Below, piece after piece: positions 1 to 9,778 of a stretch of 64,000 nucleotides of DNA. The DNA is from Augochlora pura (lineage: Eukaryota; Arthropoda; Insecta; Hymenoptera; Halictidae): the NCBI RefSeq assembly GCF_028453695.1, contig NC_135782.1, forward strand, positions 9,300,001 to 9,364,000, written 5' to 3'. Below the pieces are notes generated by a model, which worked only from the letters and a program-made list of their open reading frames with translations, ran no database searches and was not told the origin of the DNA. Positions within the stretch are counted from its first letter, which is position 1, and the number at the start of each line of letters is the position of its first letter. A program made the translations under genes and the position numbers.

Positions 1-125
1 TAAATATTAACGAGAGAGTATTACAAAAATAAACCTTGACAAGAAAGTACTATAAAGATAAACTTTAACGAGAAAGTATGACATCAATCTAAACTTTGAC
101 AAAGTATCACAGAATTAAGATTTAA
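1..125. repeat. Degenerate AT-rich tandem array, ~36 bp period, cut by window edge
   Basis: Three to four diverged copies of a unit of about 36 bp follow each other. Each carries a variant of AAACTTTGACAAGAAAGTAC followed by an AT-rich spacer (visible near 31, 67 and 98). The array probably continues left of the window. There is no coding potential. The divergence suggests an old tandem expansion. Confidence 0.5.
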
Positions 126-1606
126 CGAACGCCAACAAAATTAACGTTCCAATTGGAACCCGATACAAGTGACATAGAAAAATATTTTTACAACAGGTCT
201 AGGCCAGTAGATCGAAACGAAGATCGACTGATTGGAGTGTACAGTTTCGCACATAAAAAGTGATAATTTCAGCATCCACGAGAAATGTTATACATTTCAG
301 ACAGACGACGACAGTAAAATTGGCGTGGCAGTGGTTTTAATGCATTTTCTTAATACGGCGCGCCGCTATCCATCTTCTAGACTTCAGAAGGCGAACTGAA
401 TCGTTTGAAAATCTGACTTACGTCCCCTTTGGCTCTCAGCCACAGATATTTCCCGAAGCAACGTGTCCACTTGAGAGTTCCACGTCGAGAGTTGCCGGGA
501 CATGGGCTCGAGGGACATTCTCCAACAGTTTACTCTTCAATTACCGTCGCATCCACTCGCGGGAGGTGAAACTTGCTGCGGTCGTAAGTTGCTTAACGTG
601 CAGATTAAAACCGCCTTCAATTAGGTAAACAGCACGTTTACACACGGCAAACGACTTGTTCCCGTCGAATATTTTTCGCCTGATTTATCGCCGTTCCGGC
701 GAGCCGTACGCAAATAGAATTCCAGCTATTAATACGCCTCCCCCCGATGAATCCGAGCGATCAAAGAGAAAACGGTGAAACAATAATTAGGATAGCCGAC
801 CGCGACGCCCGTCGATTCCCTCTTTATTTTCTTATCGGATTAGTTCAGCTATATAATTTATACAAACTGCGCTTTAAGCGAGAACGCTGTTCGTTGCCGC
901 GACCAATCATTCCGTTTCGAATACGCGATTACCAGGCGAAGCCGCGCCGCGGATCTAATCGCTATAATGCTCTAACGATTGTAAATTAGAAATCTATTTT
1001 CCTGCAATTACTGTCGGAAATACTGTGCTCGATTATCATTATCCCATATTTCTGTGTAATTACCGAATTGGGTGTGCGCAGAACGTTCGAACTAAGATCG
1101 AGCACGTTATAAATTATTATTACACATATGATCATGTTTTTTCTGAATGCAATTAGCCGATTGCAACGGCGCCGCGAGAAGATTTTTCCCTTCTTTAATG
1201 GTTCTATGGAAAATTATATACAGAGACGAAATTCCTCGAGTCTCTCTCTACCGTAACTAAATATCACCTATTCGTCCAGTAATAATTAAGGACTATTTAA
1301 ATGGACACGTAGTAAAATGCCGACAAGAGATTCGATAAAAACGATCGCCAACAAGTCGCGTTTCTCGTATGATTAAAAATAAAACCGTTCGAGTGTCCAG
1401 TTGGTTAGGTGGTTCGCCCCGAAGCTCTCGTAATCTCGCCGGTTGCATACCGCGGGCCGAGATTGGTCGGATCTGATTCAATTGATCCAATGAATCGTAA
1501 TGCAACGTGATTAGATAATCCAAAGGGTCCAGCGAAACAATAAACGCGGAACGACAGTGAACGGGAACACCGAATGGCGGTGCTAACGAGAAGCGAAAGG
1601 GGTCTC

Positions 1607-1608
<2 letters not shown>
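126..1608. other. Non-coding stretch, no gene seen
   Basis: Mixed AT-rich and moderately CpG-rich sequence. Short open frames exist (for example 747-989 plus and part of 1293-1748 minus), but none resembles a known protein, and the minus-strand one simply reads through the neighbouring GA microsatellite. No RNA gene, repeat boundary or promoter could be supported. Confidence 0.6.

Positions 1609-1657
<49 letters not shown>
1609..1657. repeat. (GA)n microsatellite
   Basis: An uninterrupted GA dinucleotide run of about 24 units, seen directly. On the minus strand it encodes the Ser-Leu run of a spurious open frame. The perfect repeat suggests it is polymorphic in length. Confidence 0.95.
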
Positions 1658-1660
<3 letters not shown>

Positions 1661-2075
1661 GCTCGGCGAATAATTCAGCTGTTAAATTACTTAGGCTAGT
1701 TTTTATCGGCCGCCGGTCTCGATCCGAAACGTGATGAGCATCTCGCAACGCGGGCGAGCCGCGTCGAATCGCCTTTCATAAAGTGCCACCGCACGTGGAA
1801 TCTGGGTTAAACGATTGCCCGTGAAAGGAGAAGGGTTATTAGCGGGCGAATTTTCTCGAAAGCGCATCGATCGGAGATCGTTACCGGCCCTCCCGTGATC
1901 GACAGTTTATGGGACAGTTTCACTCGCGAATTTAGGTAGAGACTTTCAGAAATGCCGATTTAGCGGAACGATGTAATTGAGGGTCGTCGTGCGCCGCGCA
2001 CCCATATAACAAGCCATGGAATAATCAAGCGCTGGGCCGGGTAGCACGGTATTTCAAACGGCGATTAGTAAATAG
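1658..2075. other. CpG-rich non-coding stretch
   Basis: A CpG-rich segment between the GA repeat and the solo LTR-like element. No supported gene or RNA. The last bases (ATAG at 2072-2075) form the left copy of the duplication flanking the next element. Confidence 0.5.
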
Positions 2076-2268
2076 TGTAAGCGATCTTTGAGATGGTCGC
2101 CGGTCAGGCGGCGCACTATTTATGTTTCCGAGATAAGGAGGTCTCTGTTTAGGTGATGAGATGGTTCATCGAGGGGAGCAGGCCCTTTTTCCGAAGAGAA
2201 AGGGCAGTCGAATAAAGATCTTTGAGAAAGAAGCAGCCCACCTAATTTCTCACCTTGTGTCATCTGCA
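2076..2268 (+). mobile_element. Solo LTR-like element, copy 1 (193 bp)
   Basis: A second copy lies at 51429-51621. Both are 193 bp and differ at about 17 positions by eye (roughly 91% identical). This copy begins TGTAAGCGATC and ends ATCTGCA, so it has the TG...CA ends typical of LTRs. It is flanked by the 4-bp direct repeat ATAG at 2072-2075 and 2269-2272. A TATTTAT box-like stretch lies near 2117 and an AATAAA polyadenylation-like signal at 2211-2216, as expected in an LTR. No internal retrotransposon region follows, so a solo LTR left by recombination is the best reading. A short SINE-like or other non-autonomous element is an alternative. The strand given is the one carrying AATAAA. Confidence 0.7.
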
Positions 2269-3380
2269 ATAGATACTTTGTCTCGGATCGCTGACATATT
2301 TCGGAGAATAATGCACTTTATTCGTTCAGAAAAATTGACTTTGAAAAACTGTTTGGAAGAATGTACTTTCAAAAATGAAATGTTTTGTCTGTCCTAAAAC
2401 AATGTATGTACCATGCTTTATTTGTTAGAACGAATGTACGTTTGAAAATAAAATATTTTACTCGTTGTATACAATTATAAGATATTACAGAGTGTTTTAT
2501 TAATTTTATGAATTTCTAATTTCACTCTGTAACCTCGTTTCCATAAATATGAAACACCTCTTCGAAAAAGGTACTCGTTGAATTTTCGAGGCCTGTACTT
2601 ACGTGAAAGCTTTCTTAAAATTAGAATAGAGTAACCCAGTTGCGGTTAAATTAATTACTGAAATCCTGTAACTCGCATGGTACTTGTCTGGAGTGATTCC
2701 AGTAGGGTATCAAGCTATTATGGGCATCATAGTATGCTCCAGAGGCATCTCCATCGGTGGAACAGGTTGCTAACTGTACTTATCCTCATAGAACCAGATG
2801 AAATTCCTCCTTTTTTCGTCTTATTAATAATCCTGTTCCACTAACGACGTCATTCCGTCGTTTAATAATTGACGGACAAAACTACGGGCTACATTTCAAT
2901 AACACAACTTCTACCTACTAACTTCCTAATGCCAGATGAAAATACCTGTCTGCAACTGGATCTTGCGGTACTGTAATTAAACGCCAACTAGGGAACGAAG
3001 ACGGTAATCCGAATGGGAAACAACAAGAACAGCCTACGCAACAATGTACAACGAGAGATCGGTATCTTTCTTACCAGGAGCGGGAATTCATCCAGCGGTC
3101 GCCGGATAATTCCACCTGTTCGCGTACAGACACACAGGTGGATATACCTCGGCGACTATCGACCGGACGAGAAACGAACGCTAGCAATTACAGGGAGCAA
3201 AAATGCGGGATCTAGAGAATGGTAGAAGCGATCCAGTTCCAGAACGATCCGATTTTTCTTCCCGCAGGAGAATACGTTGCGTAAAAAAATTACCCGTAAT
3301 TTCTACGTCTAAAGCATCGCGGTACGATGCAATTGTTTGTACGCGAGTAGACACCGCTGTGCCCTCGATCATTGTGATCA

Positions 3381-3418
3381 CCGGACCGCGGGTCTTTATG
3401 TGCTTGCAATAAAAATAT
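3381..3418 (+). repeat. Dispersed ~45-bp motif copy (plus)
   Basis: CCGGACCGCGGGTCTTTATG followed by a short insertion and then CAATAAAAATAT. It matches the motif consensus (GACYGCGGAT, TTTATG, AAAATAAAAATT) shared with copies near 11952, 13990, 19491, 47267 and 63917. Confidence 0.5.
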
Positions 3419-3540
3419 GCAGATCAATTTTCAAGACAGTGAAAATAGTTGGAGAATCTAAGAATATTGTTGTATTATTCGGAAGTACTTAAAGTTATTT
3501 AGAAAAGAATTGAATGCGTGAGTAGATTCAGTTTCTTGCA

Positions 3541-3583
3541 ATTAATGTAGACAATTATTATCTTGCGGAAAGATCCGCAGTCG
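3541..3583 (-). repeat. Dispersed ~45-bp motif copy (minus)
   Basis: The plus strand reads ATTAATGTAG...TTATTATCTTGCGG, then AAAGATCCGCAGTCG. This is the reverse complement of the dispersed motif, with core CGGATCTTT. It lies about 120 bp from the inverted copy at 3381-3418. Confidence 0.5.
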
Positions 3584-4508
3584 TGAGACATTTGCGTGAA
3601 AGTATTCGTCGGGAGCTGACAGAGTTCGACAAATACGATCCTTGGATTTTAGATGGGTACATATACATTTTGTTACGCGAATATTCGTTCAAAAATAGAA
3701 TTGTCATCGATCGATTATCGTGTTCGTTAGGTATCGATTCGTGCGGCTTTCCTCTATTTCGTAAACTGAAATTACTGCTTCGAGAAAGGCGTTTCGAGTC
3801 GACCGAAGAAAGATAATTCGCGGACGGAGTTGAAGTAGCAACTGTCTTCCACAGTGCTCGAAAACTATACCGAAGTCGTCATAATCGACCTCGACGCCTA
3901 ACTAAGCGGGTTCGCGTTTAATTCGCGAACTCCTGGCACGTTTCTTACGTAACGTGGGAGCCAAATCTCGGCGACCGGCTTGACGTACCTTCTGTAGAGC
4001 TTGTCCCTGAGGAGTCTGCGTCCCAGAGTGGCGAAAGGACGCAGCGGGAAGATCTGTTGCCTGTTCCTCGTCATGGTTCCTATATCCCGAGTGTTCACAG
4101 ACGAACGGTGCACTGTTCACTTAGTTTTCACATCGCGGGAAAACTTCAACCGGAGATCAGACGTGTTTGTACATCCCGCGGATCGTCGGCACCGGGCAGG
4201 TCCCTCGGAACAATTGTCGGTCGACGGAGCCAATTACAACAACCGGCAGCTTTCTATCTGCCATTCGTCCAACTTTTCAAGGAGCCGGCGCGGCTCGCCG
4301 TAAAGCGCCGTAAATCAAGCGGGCGACAACCGGCGAGGCTGACTAATCGTCGAACGCGCGCGCGGCCCGATTTAATTGATCGATTTATGCCGTTTCATTA
4401 AGTCCTCCTTAAACGTCCAGACCCCATTGAATTTCCCTCGTCGCCGGCGCACCGCCTCCTATGGGTCACCTCTCCGTGTTCCGTTCCTCCTTCTCGATCA
4501 CTCGCGCC

Positions 4509-4549
<41 letters not shown>
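4509..4549. repeat. (CT)n microsatellite
   Basis: A CT dinucleotide run with one TTT interruption near 4516, seen directly. Confidence 0.93.
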
Positions 4550-4552
<3 letters not shown>

Positions 4553-5091
4553 CGTTTGCGATCTACGGCCGCGTGTTCGGCGCTCTTTTCCGCCGGCGAA
4601 CTGGTTCGTCCGGAATGGGTATTTTTAGTTGGCGACCGTTCCGAGCCTGTTTATGGGGTCAACACCACGTGAAACACGCGCGCGTGTCTGTTCTGGGGAC
4701 TTCGACGGAACTAATATTTGCCGGAACGACGAGCCACCGTTCCTGTCGACACCCCCGCGCGTACCGGAAGCCGGTGTCCACGGCCAAATGGCCCGATGAT
4801 CGACCGACGATCCTACACGCTCTGCTTCCACGCTCTCCTCTTCCACCGGACTCGCCTAACCTCGGTTTTTACAGTTCGTCTCGCACCACGGTGTTAATCG
4901 AGTCGCCTCTGAGACGTTCGAGCCGCCAGTCGATCTTCCACTGTTCTCTCGTCGCGTTCCCTTGTCTTCCGTGTCGTAGATATTAAGTCGTTACGGATTG
5001 TGTCAGCTTCTCTGTAAAAGATTCGGATCTCCTGTTTTCTTGCTTCGGTCGAATATTCCGCACTTTGGAGATGTGTTTGGATATCATTTCG

Positions 5092-5127
5092 TAGATCGTT
5101 TTATAGATCGTTTTATAGAACGTTTGA
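5092..5127. repeat. Short tandem repeat, 12 bp x 3
   Basis: The unit TAGATCGTTTTA occurs twice exactly at 5092-5115, and a third, diverged copy (TAGAACGTTTGA) follows to 5127. Confidence 0.8.
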
Positions 5128-5253
5128 TCTTAGACGAATTGCGTCTTGAATTCATTTAAGAGGTGTTTAATTAGCTGCGGCTTCGATACCGGTCGCTTTC
5201 TGCGTAACGAATCGGATTTACCGTGGTGATTTTAAAGAGTGTCTAAGTAAATG

Positions 5254-5300
5254 TCAACCCTTTGCCGTGCAATAATCAGTCAGACGCGTGCTAGGCAGTT
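5254..5300. mobile_element. Isolated TTAA-element end, related to the 13452-13741 family
   Basis: TCAACCCTTTGCCGTGCAAT followed by AATCAGTCAGACGCGTG resembles the right end of the 13452-13741 element read on the minus strand (TTAACCCCTTGCACTATAAT, then CGAGTCAGACTCGTG). The TTAA has decayed to TCAA and I find no matching opposite end nearby, so this is a relic. Confidence 0.4.
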
Positions 5301-6279
5301 TAAACAAAGCCTATGGGATATATGAACGTTGCTATTTTATTACTTCGCGTTACCAATATTTATTTGTCGAAGCGAGGTAGAATTTCGAATGGTCAAATAA
5401 TAAAATATTAGTTACGGCGGTAGATTGAATTTTTAATCGGTTTGTACGATAAATCGAATTACTTTCGGCTGAATTGTTCGTGTGCGAAACAGAATATATA
5501 TTCACAGAATGAAGAATTCGGATACCGCTGATTCGAGTAATAAATACGTGGTTTATTGTGTGTTTCACAATGTCTCTTTAGGGATACTGTTATTTTTATC
5601 GGTATTGTTATTATTGCTTTCATTATTATTATTATAATTACTGTTTTTTGTTTCCTCTATCATTGCCATTGTATTCATTATTATTTTTATTTTTCCGTTT
5701 CTTACACTACATCTTTTCTTCTTCACATTTCTATTGTTTGACTATGATCTCAAATTTCTTGTAATGAAAGCGTTTTCCACGATTCTACATGTATCCACGA
5801 GGAAATACTCGGCTCGCGTATACGTGTACGGGACAACAGGCGGCGAGTTTCGTCGCGTCGGCGACCGTCGAGCATTCGACGGAAGATATCCGCACGATCG
5901 TTGTAAATATTTCAGTGGTCGGCGGTTGGCCGTATAAAAAGGGAAACAATTTAAACGCGGCCGCCCGCGCCGCGCAAACAGAATGCAAAAATCGAGGTAG
6001 AGGGAATCCGAATTGCAAAGCGACTAAGGCGATACTTCCGGCTCCCGGTGGAAAAACGAGCAATCGCTACCGGCCGCGGATAAATTGAAAAAGTAAATGC
6101 GCCGCTCTCGTAAATTCGTCGGAGTTTTGCGGCCGATGCACGGCTATGTATATGAACGCCGGGGCGTTCGGGGAAATTAGCCGCGTCGGCGATCAGGCCG
6201 GACCAAAAACGCCGAACAGAACGAGGGATAAAAGAAACGCACGTCGAAATGGAAATAATCCCGCGGACGCGGCCCGGAA

Positions 6280-6467
6280 TTAACACGTTGACGACGGCTT
6301 GACCTACCGGTATAGGTTCAACATAGGAAATAGGTTTAACATAGCAAATAGGTAAAAACATAGAAATTCAATATTATGAACTTAACATAATTATTCAATT
6401 TTTGCAAATTTCAGGCGCCGTCTCGGAGAGAAAATCGTGAATATCGGCGCCGGCGTCAACGTGTTAA
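6280..6467. mobile_element. TTAA-flanked MITE, 188 bp (TTAACACGTTGACG family)
   Basis: Both ends carry TTAACACGTTGACG as a terminal inverted repeat: plus at 6280-6293, reverse complement ending at 6467. Similarity extends to 18 bp with one mismatch. The outer TTAA on both sides fits the TTAA target preference of piggyBac-type transposases. A near-palindrome centred on TACCGGTA lies just inside the left end (near 6306-6313). The interior is AT-rich with no open frame, so it is non-autonomous. A lone end of a related element lies at 61400-61454. Confidence 0.72.
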
Positions 6468-7435
6468 TCAACGATCCCCATCGGCTCGGTTTCACTTGGG
6501 ATTCCGCGTTTCGCCGCGGCGGCGGTGCTCAAAGTGTCGCCGAATCGACAAAAATTACGCTTTCTCGACGGACCGTCGGGTCGTACGGATGATTAAGTAA
6601 TTTCGAAAACGCTAACGAGCCGCTCGAATCAATCATCTCCGCCTGATCGGCAGAATCCTCGACGGTTCGATCAATCAGCCGCGCCGGGAACGGAAAAATC
6701 TTTCGAAACGATTAAGATATTTCCTACGCGGAATGCGCTCTGCGCGCCTTTCTCTTCAAAATTGCATACACCGATGGTCGCGGCTATTTCCACGGCGATC
6801 GTTTTTCCCATCTTTTCGTAGAACATTTTCGAGACGAGTTTGCTAACGATTTTCAAGTTTGTTGATAACGGTTACGATGACCACTGGCTACTTGGAAGAT
6901 GTGATTGATCAATAATGTCATCAAGGTAGGCAGCTTGTCGTTAGAGATCAATCATTAAACGTCCAATGAAGAAATCGTCGATGTTCTTCCCACATCTTAC
7001 ACGGTATTATAAAGCACTGCTCACTGGTATTACAATGACAGAGGACTGACAGCTTCTGTCTCTTAGAGAAGCTATGAAACGTCACGTTTTGAAAAGGCTA
7101 ATAATTTTCATTGTAAATGCTTGAAATTATTGCTGGGATTCGAATATTAATTATAGAATTTGAAATCAGCTCCAGCTTTATAAAAAGCGTTATACGAACA
7201 GTATTAAAAAAATGGACCATAGAAAAGTCTTTAAAAAACAATAAAATATGACTAGAGATGTTAATGACACTTTCAATGAACGTCCACATTTTCTAGATTA
7301 AAAATCGGTGTAGACGATAATACGAACACGAATATGTTCTCTATTAAACGATGTTCTAAGCATGTACTACAATGTTAGATTCGCATCTATTGAATTCGTA
7401 TCTACAACCATGTAATGAGAAACAGTCTAAACGCT
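6468..7435. other. Non-coding stretch, no gene seen
   Basis: CpG-rich to about 6.85 kb, then AT-rich. Minus-strand frames at 6671-6856 and 7098-7289 are short and unrecognised. Nothing else could be supported. Confidence 0.55.
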
Positions 7436-7850
7436 TTCTAAACATTTTTCGATCGTTCGGAAACGTTTTATTAGTTTCAACGATTCAAGACTGTTTATAT
7501 AATTTCGACCATTCTAAAACGTCGAATAATTTTGAACATTTTTAAACGTTCAAATAACTTGAGGATTTAAAAATGTTCAAATAATTTGAGTCCATTGAGA
7601 ACGTTGGAATAAAAACTACCACTTAAAAGCGTTAAAGTAATTTTGACCATTAAACATTTTTCAAAAACGCTGAGAAATATCTATATAATGTCTATCGAGC
7701 TAAACCATTCAAATAATTTTTAGTATATCCAAAAACGGTTCAAATAAATTCTATCCTACAAAAGCGTGCACGTAATTTCAACCATTCAATATTCACGTAA
7801 TTTCGTAAATTCACGTCCACATAATTTCGGTTCACTGAAATAATTTCAAG
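7436..7850. repeat. Degenerate AT-rich tandem array
   Basis: The words CATTCTAAAACGT, GTTCAAATAAT and AATTTCGACCATTC, or close variants, recur every 30-60 bp across the segment (for example near 7500, 7530, 7570, 7640, 7710, 7740 and 7775). The copies are too diverged to give a firm unit length by eye. Confidence 0.5.
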
Positions 7851-8326
7851 ATGAGAAACGTTCGATCAATTATGAACACATTTGGCTACCTAACGAGATA
7901 CGAAGCAAAAGCCTCGCAGGACTCGAGCACACTTGAAAAATTCCCGAAGTCGAACGAAACCACACTAGACACGCACGGGAACGTCTCGAAGACGCAACGC
8001 AGCCGAATCCGACCGAGACGAGGTTCTCGAGATCGGTTAAACGAATCGGCCGGGCCAATTACGAGCCGCACAGATTCCCAAGGAGCGAGCGGGAGCAAAA
8101 GAAAGGCCGTAGCCGCGAGATCGCGTTCACGAATTATCACATTACGCCGGCCGCGCGGCGCGTTTTCCAGCGGTTTCGTAACGACGGTCTTGTCGCAGCC
8201 GATTTCCTTCTGTCGGCGCGCCGCGGCGGAAAACTCGATCGGAAACGCGTATCGTTCAAGGACCTTGCCGCGTCTGGCCGCTCGTTCCCCGAATGACAGA
8301 TACCATCGGCTTTCCTCTCTTTCTTG

Positions 8327-8346
8327 CCCCCCCCCCCCCCTCCCCC
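8327..8346. repeat. Poly-C tract
   Basis: Fourteen C residues, one T, then five more C residues, seen directly. Such runs are prone to sequencing and assembly length errors. Confidence 0.95.
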
Positions 8347-9556
8347 TACCCGTCGCGCGCCACAAGAGAGGCGAGATGAGCCGTACGCGATTCGTTCGTT
8401 CCTTCTACTCGAACGACTTTCCTATGCGTCACCCCGGTACGCGGCCGTAACCGATCTCCACCCACGTTTAACCGGTACAGGAACGCTCGGCGTTCCGAAC
8501 CCTGACCACCGGCTCTCTTTGTGTCTTTGTTGGGACGTCGTCGACGGCCCGGGACCCAGTCCCGTTGGAACTTCGAAACGATTCCGGAGATTTCCGGGGG
8601 TCTGGGGATTCGTGTACGAGTCCGAGTTCCCCGACTACCGGAACCTTTGGGATTTACAAGTTGGATGTGTTCGACAGGGGCTGAAGGGGTTCCGAAAATA
8701 ACCGTGTCGCGGAGCTTTGGACCGAAACAGTTACGGATTTCATGCATTTTTCACAGAAATGGCTGGCTCGAGAATGAAATTGTAAAGATATGACGAGATT
8801 TTTAGAATATTTTTATGTTATGTATGGCTGATTAAAATTAGTATATAAGGGAAGATATTTTTATCTGACTTGATTCTTGTAATCACCAATTTTTATATAG
8901 AATAAGAATAGCATGCATTGATTGCAAGATATAGGGGCAGATGGTAGTGTCTAACTTTAATAGTTCTGACAGAAAATATAAAAATAGTTCTTCCTGATAT
9001 CTTCACTGGTACGTTTACTTATCCATTTCGCTATAAAAGCGTAAATATGCAGTCTATAATATATAATACAATAATACTAATATTAATATAAACGTAATAC
9101 GCTCTCGGTTCTGAAGCATCGAAAGCAATATATACCTTATAACTCCTTCGGTTCTCCATATCGTTTAAAAAGTCTAAACTGATAGCCGTTTTCAACGTCT
9201 TACGAATTGACTTACATTGTTACAATGATACGTTCGTCGGGGGTCAGTCGAGCGTGTTATGCACCTTCGAGATTTGACGAGACAGGAAAGAAATGTAATT
9301 GGTGTTGCGGGTGTTGCAATCCACGAGTTAGGTACTACAGAACATGCGTCATAAATGATAATGGTTCAGATAAATTGTTACAGTGGTCTGACTACCCTGA
9401 CAACAGATCGTTCCCGAGTGCCGCCATAATTAACACTTGCAAGCGATACCAATAGTATATGATTCAATCGAGTGTCTTTACAAATATCGACGCATTAAAT
9501 TCGGCTTATTGAAATCATTGAGAGATCAAAGAAATTTCTATTCAATTTCGGTTTCT

Positions 9557-9600
9557 CGTAATCGATGTAAATCATTTTTATTTCGCGCAAAGATCCGTAG
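9557..9600 (-). repeat. Dispersed ~45-bp motif copy (minus), among the best preserved
   Basis: The plus strand reads CGTAATCGATGTAAATCATT, then TTTATTTCGCGCAAAGATCC and GTAG. Reverse-complemented this is CTACGGATCTTTGCGC, AAATAAAAATGATT, then ACATCGATTACG. It shares both core and tail with the copy at 63917-63969, whose tail is CACCGATTAC. Confidence 0.6.
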
Positions 9601-9733
9601 ATTATTCACATCCGACCAGCATTCTATCAAACGCTCACAGCTTTTCTATTTTTACGATTAGATTACCGGAACACGTGTTCGTTGTAACAGTAGCCTAACG
9701 CGCGCGCTCGTGGCTGGCGACGGCATTGGCCAC

Positions 9734-9778
9734 GCGTTGAAATCACCAGCCGGAGGCTGGACCGTATGATTTCAATGC
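9734..9778. other. Compact inverted repeat (hairpin-capable)
   Basis: GCGTTGAAATCA at 9734-9745 pairs with TGATTTCAATGC at 9767-9778 (11 of 12 complementary). Inside it CCAGCC pairs with GGCTGG around a GGA loop, and ACCGTA forms a one-sided bulge. Whether it is transcribed is unknown. Confidence 0.55.

Larger units (their letters stand above)
2273..4508. other. Non-coding stretch with two dispersed ~45-bp motif copies
   Basis: AT-rich to about 3.0 kb, then CpG-rich toward 4.5 kb. It contains two copies of the dispersed CGGAT/AAATAAAAAT motif, annotated separately at 3381-3418 and 3541-3583. Open frames at 3013-3225, 3583-3816 and 4001-4401 overlap frames on the other strand and match no family I recognise. 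No gene is called. Confidence 0.5.
4550..6279. other. CpG-rich then AT-rich non-coding stretch
   Basis: 4550-4990 is CpG-rich with overlapping open frames on both strands (4573-4986 plus, 4625-4846 minus) and no recognisable domain. 5585-5715 is a T-rich run with ATT repeats. 5785-6280 is CpG-rich with overlapping frames again. A short 12-bp tandem repeat (5092-5127) and a lone TTAA-family end (5254-5300) are annotated separately. No gene is supported. Confidence 0.5.
7851..9733. other. CpG-rich patch then AT-rich non-coding DNA
   Basis: 7851-8700 is CpG-rich and open in several frames on both strands at once (7851-8450 plus, 7886-8365 minus, 8346-8747 minus). That is expected when stop codons are rare by composition; no domain or signal is visible. 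A poly-C run and one dispersed motif copy are annotated separately. 8750-9500 is AT-rich with nothing recognised. Confidence 0.5.

Noticed and set aside
7851..8747. Frames of 199, 159 and 133 residues
   Set aside because: All lie in one CpG-rich patch, on both strands and in several frames at once, with low-complexity Arg/Ser/Pro content.
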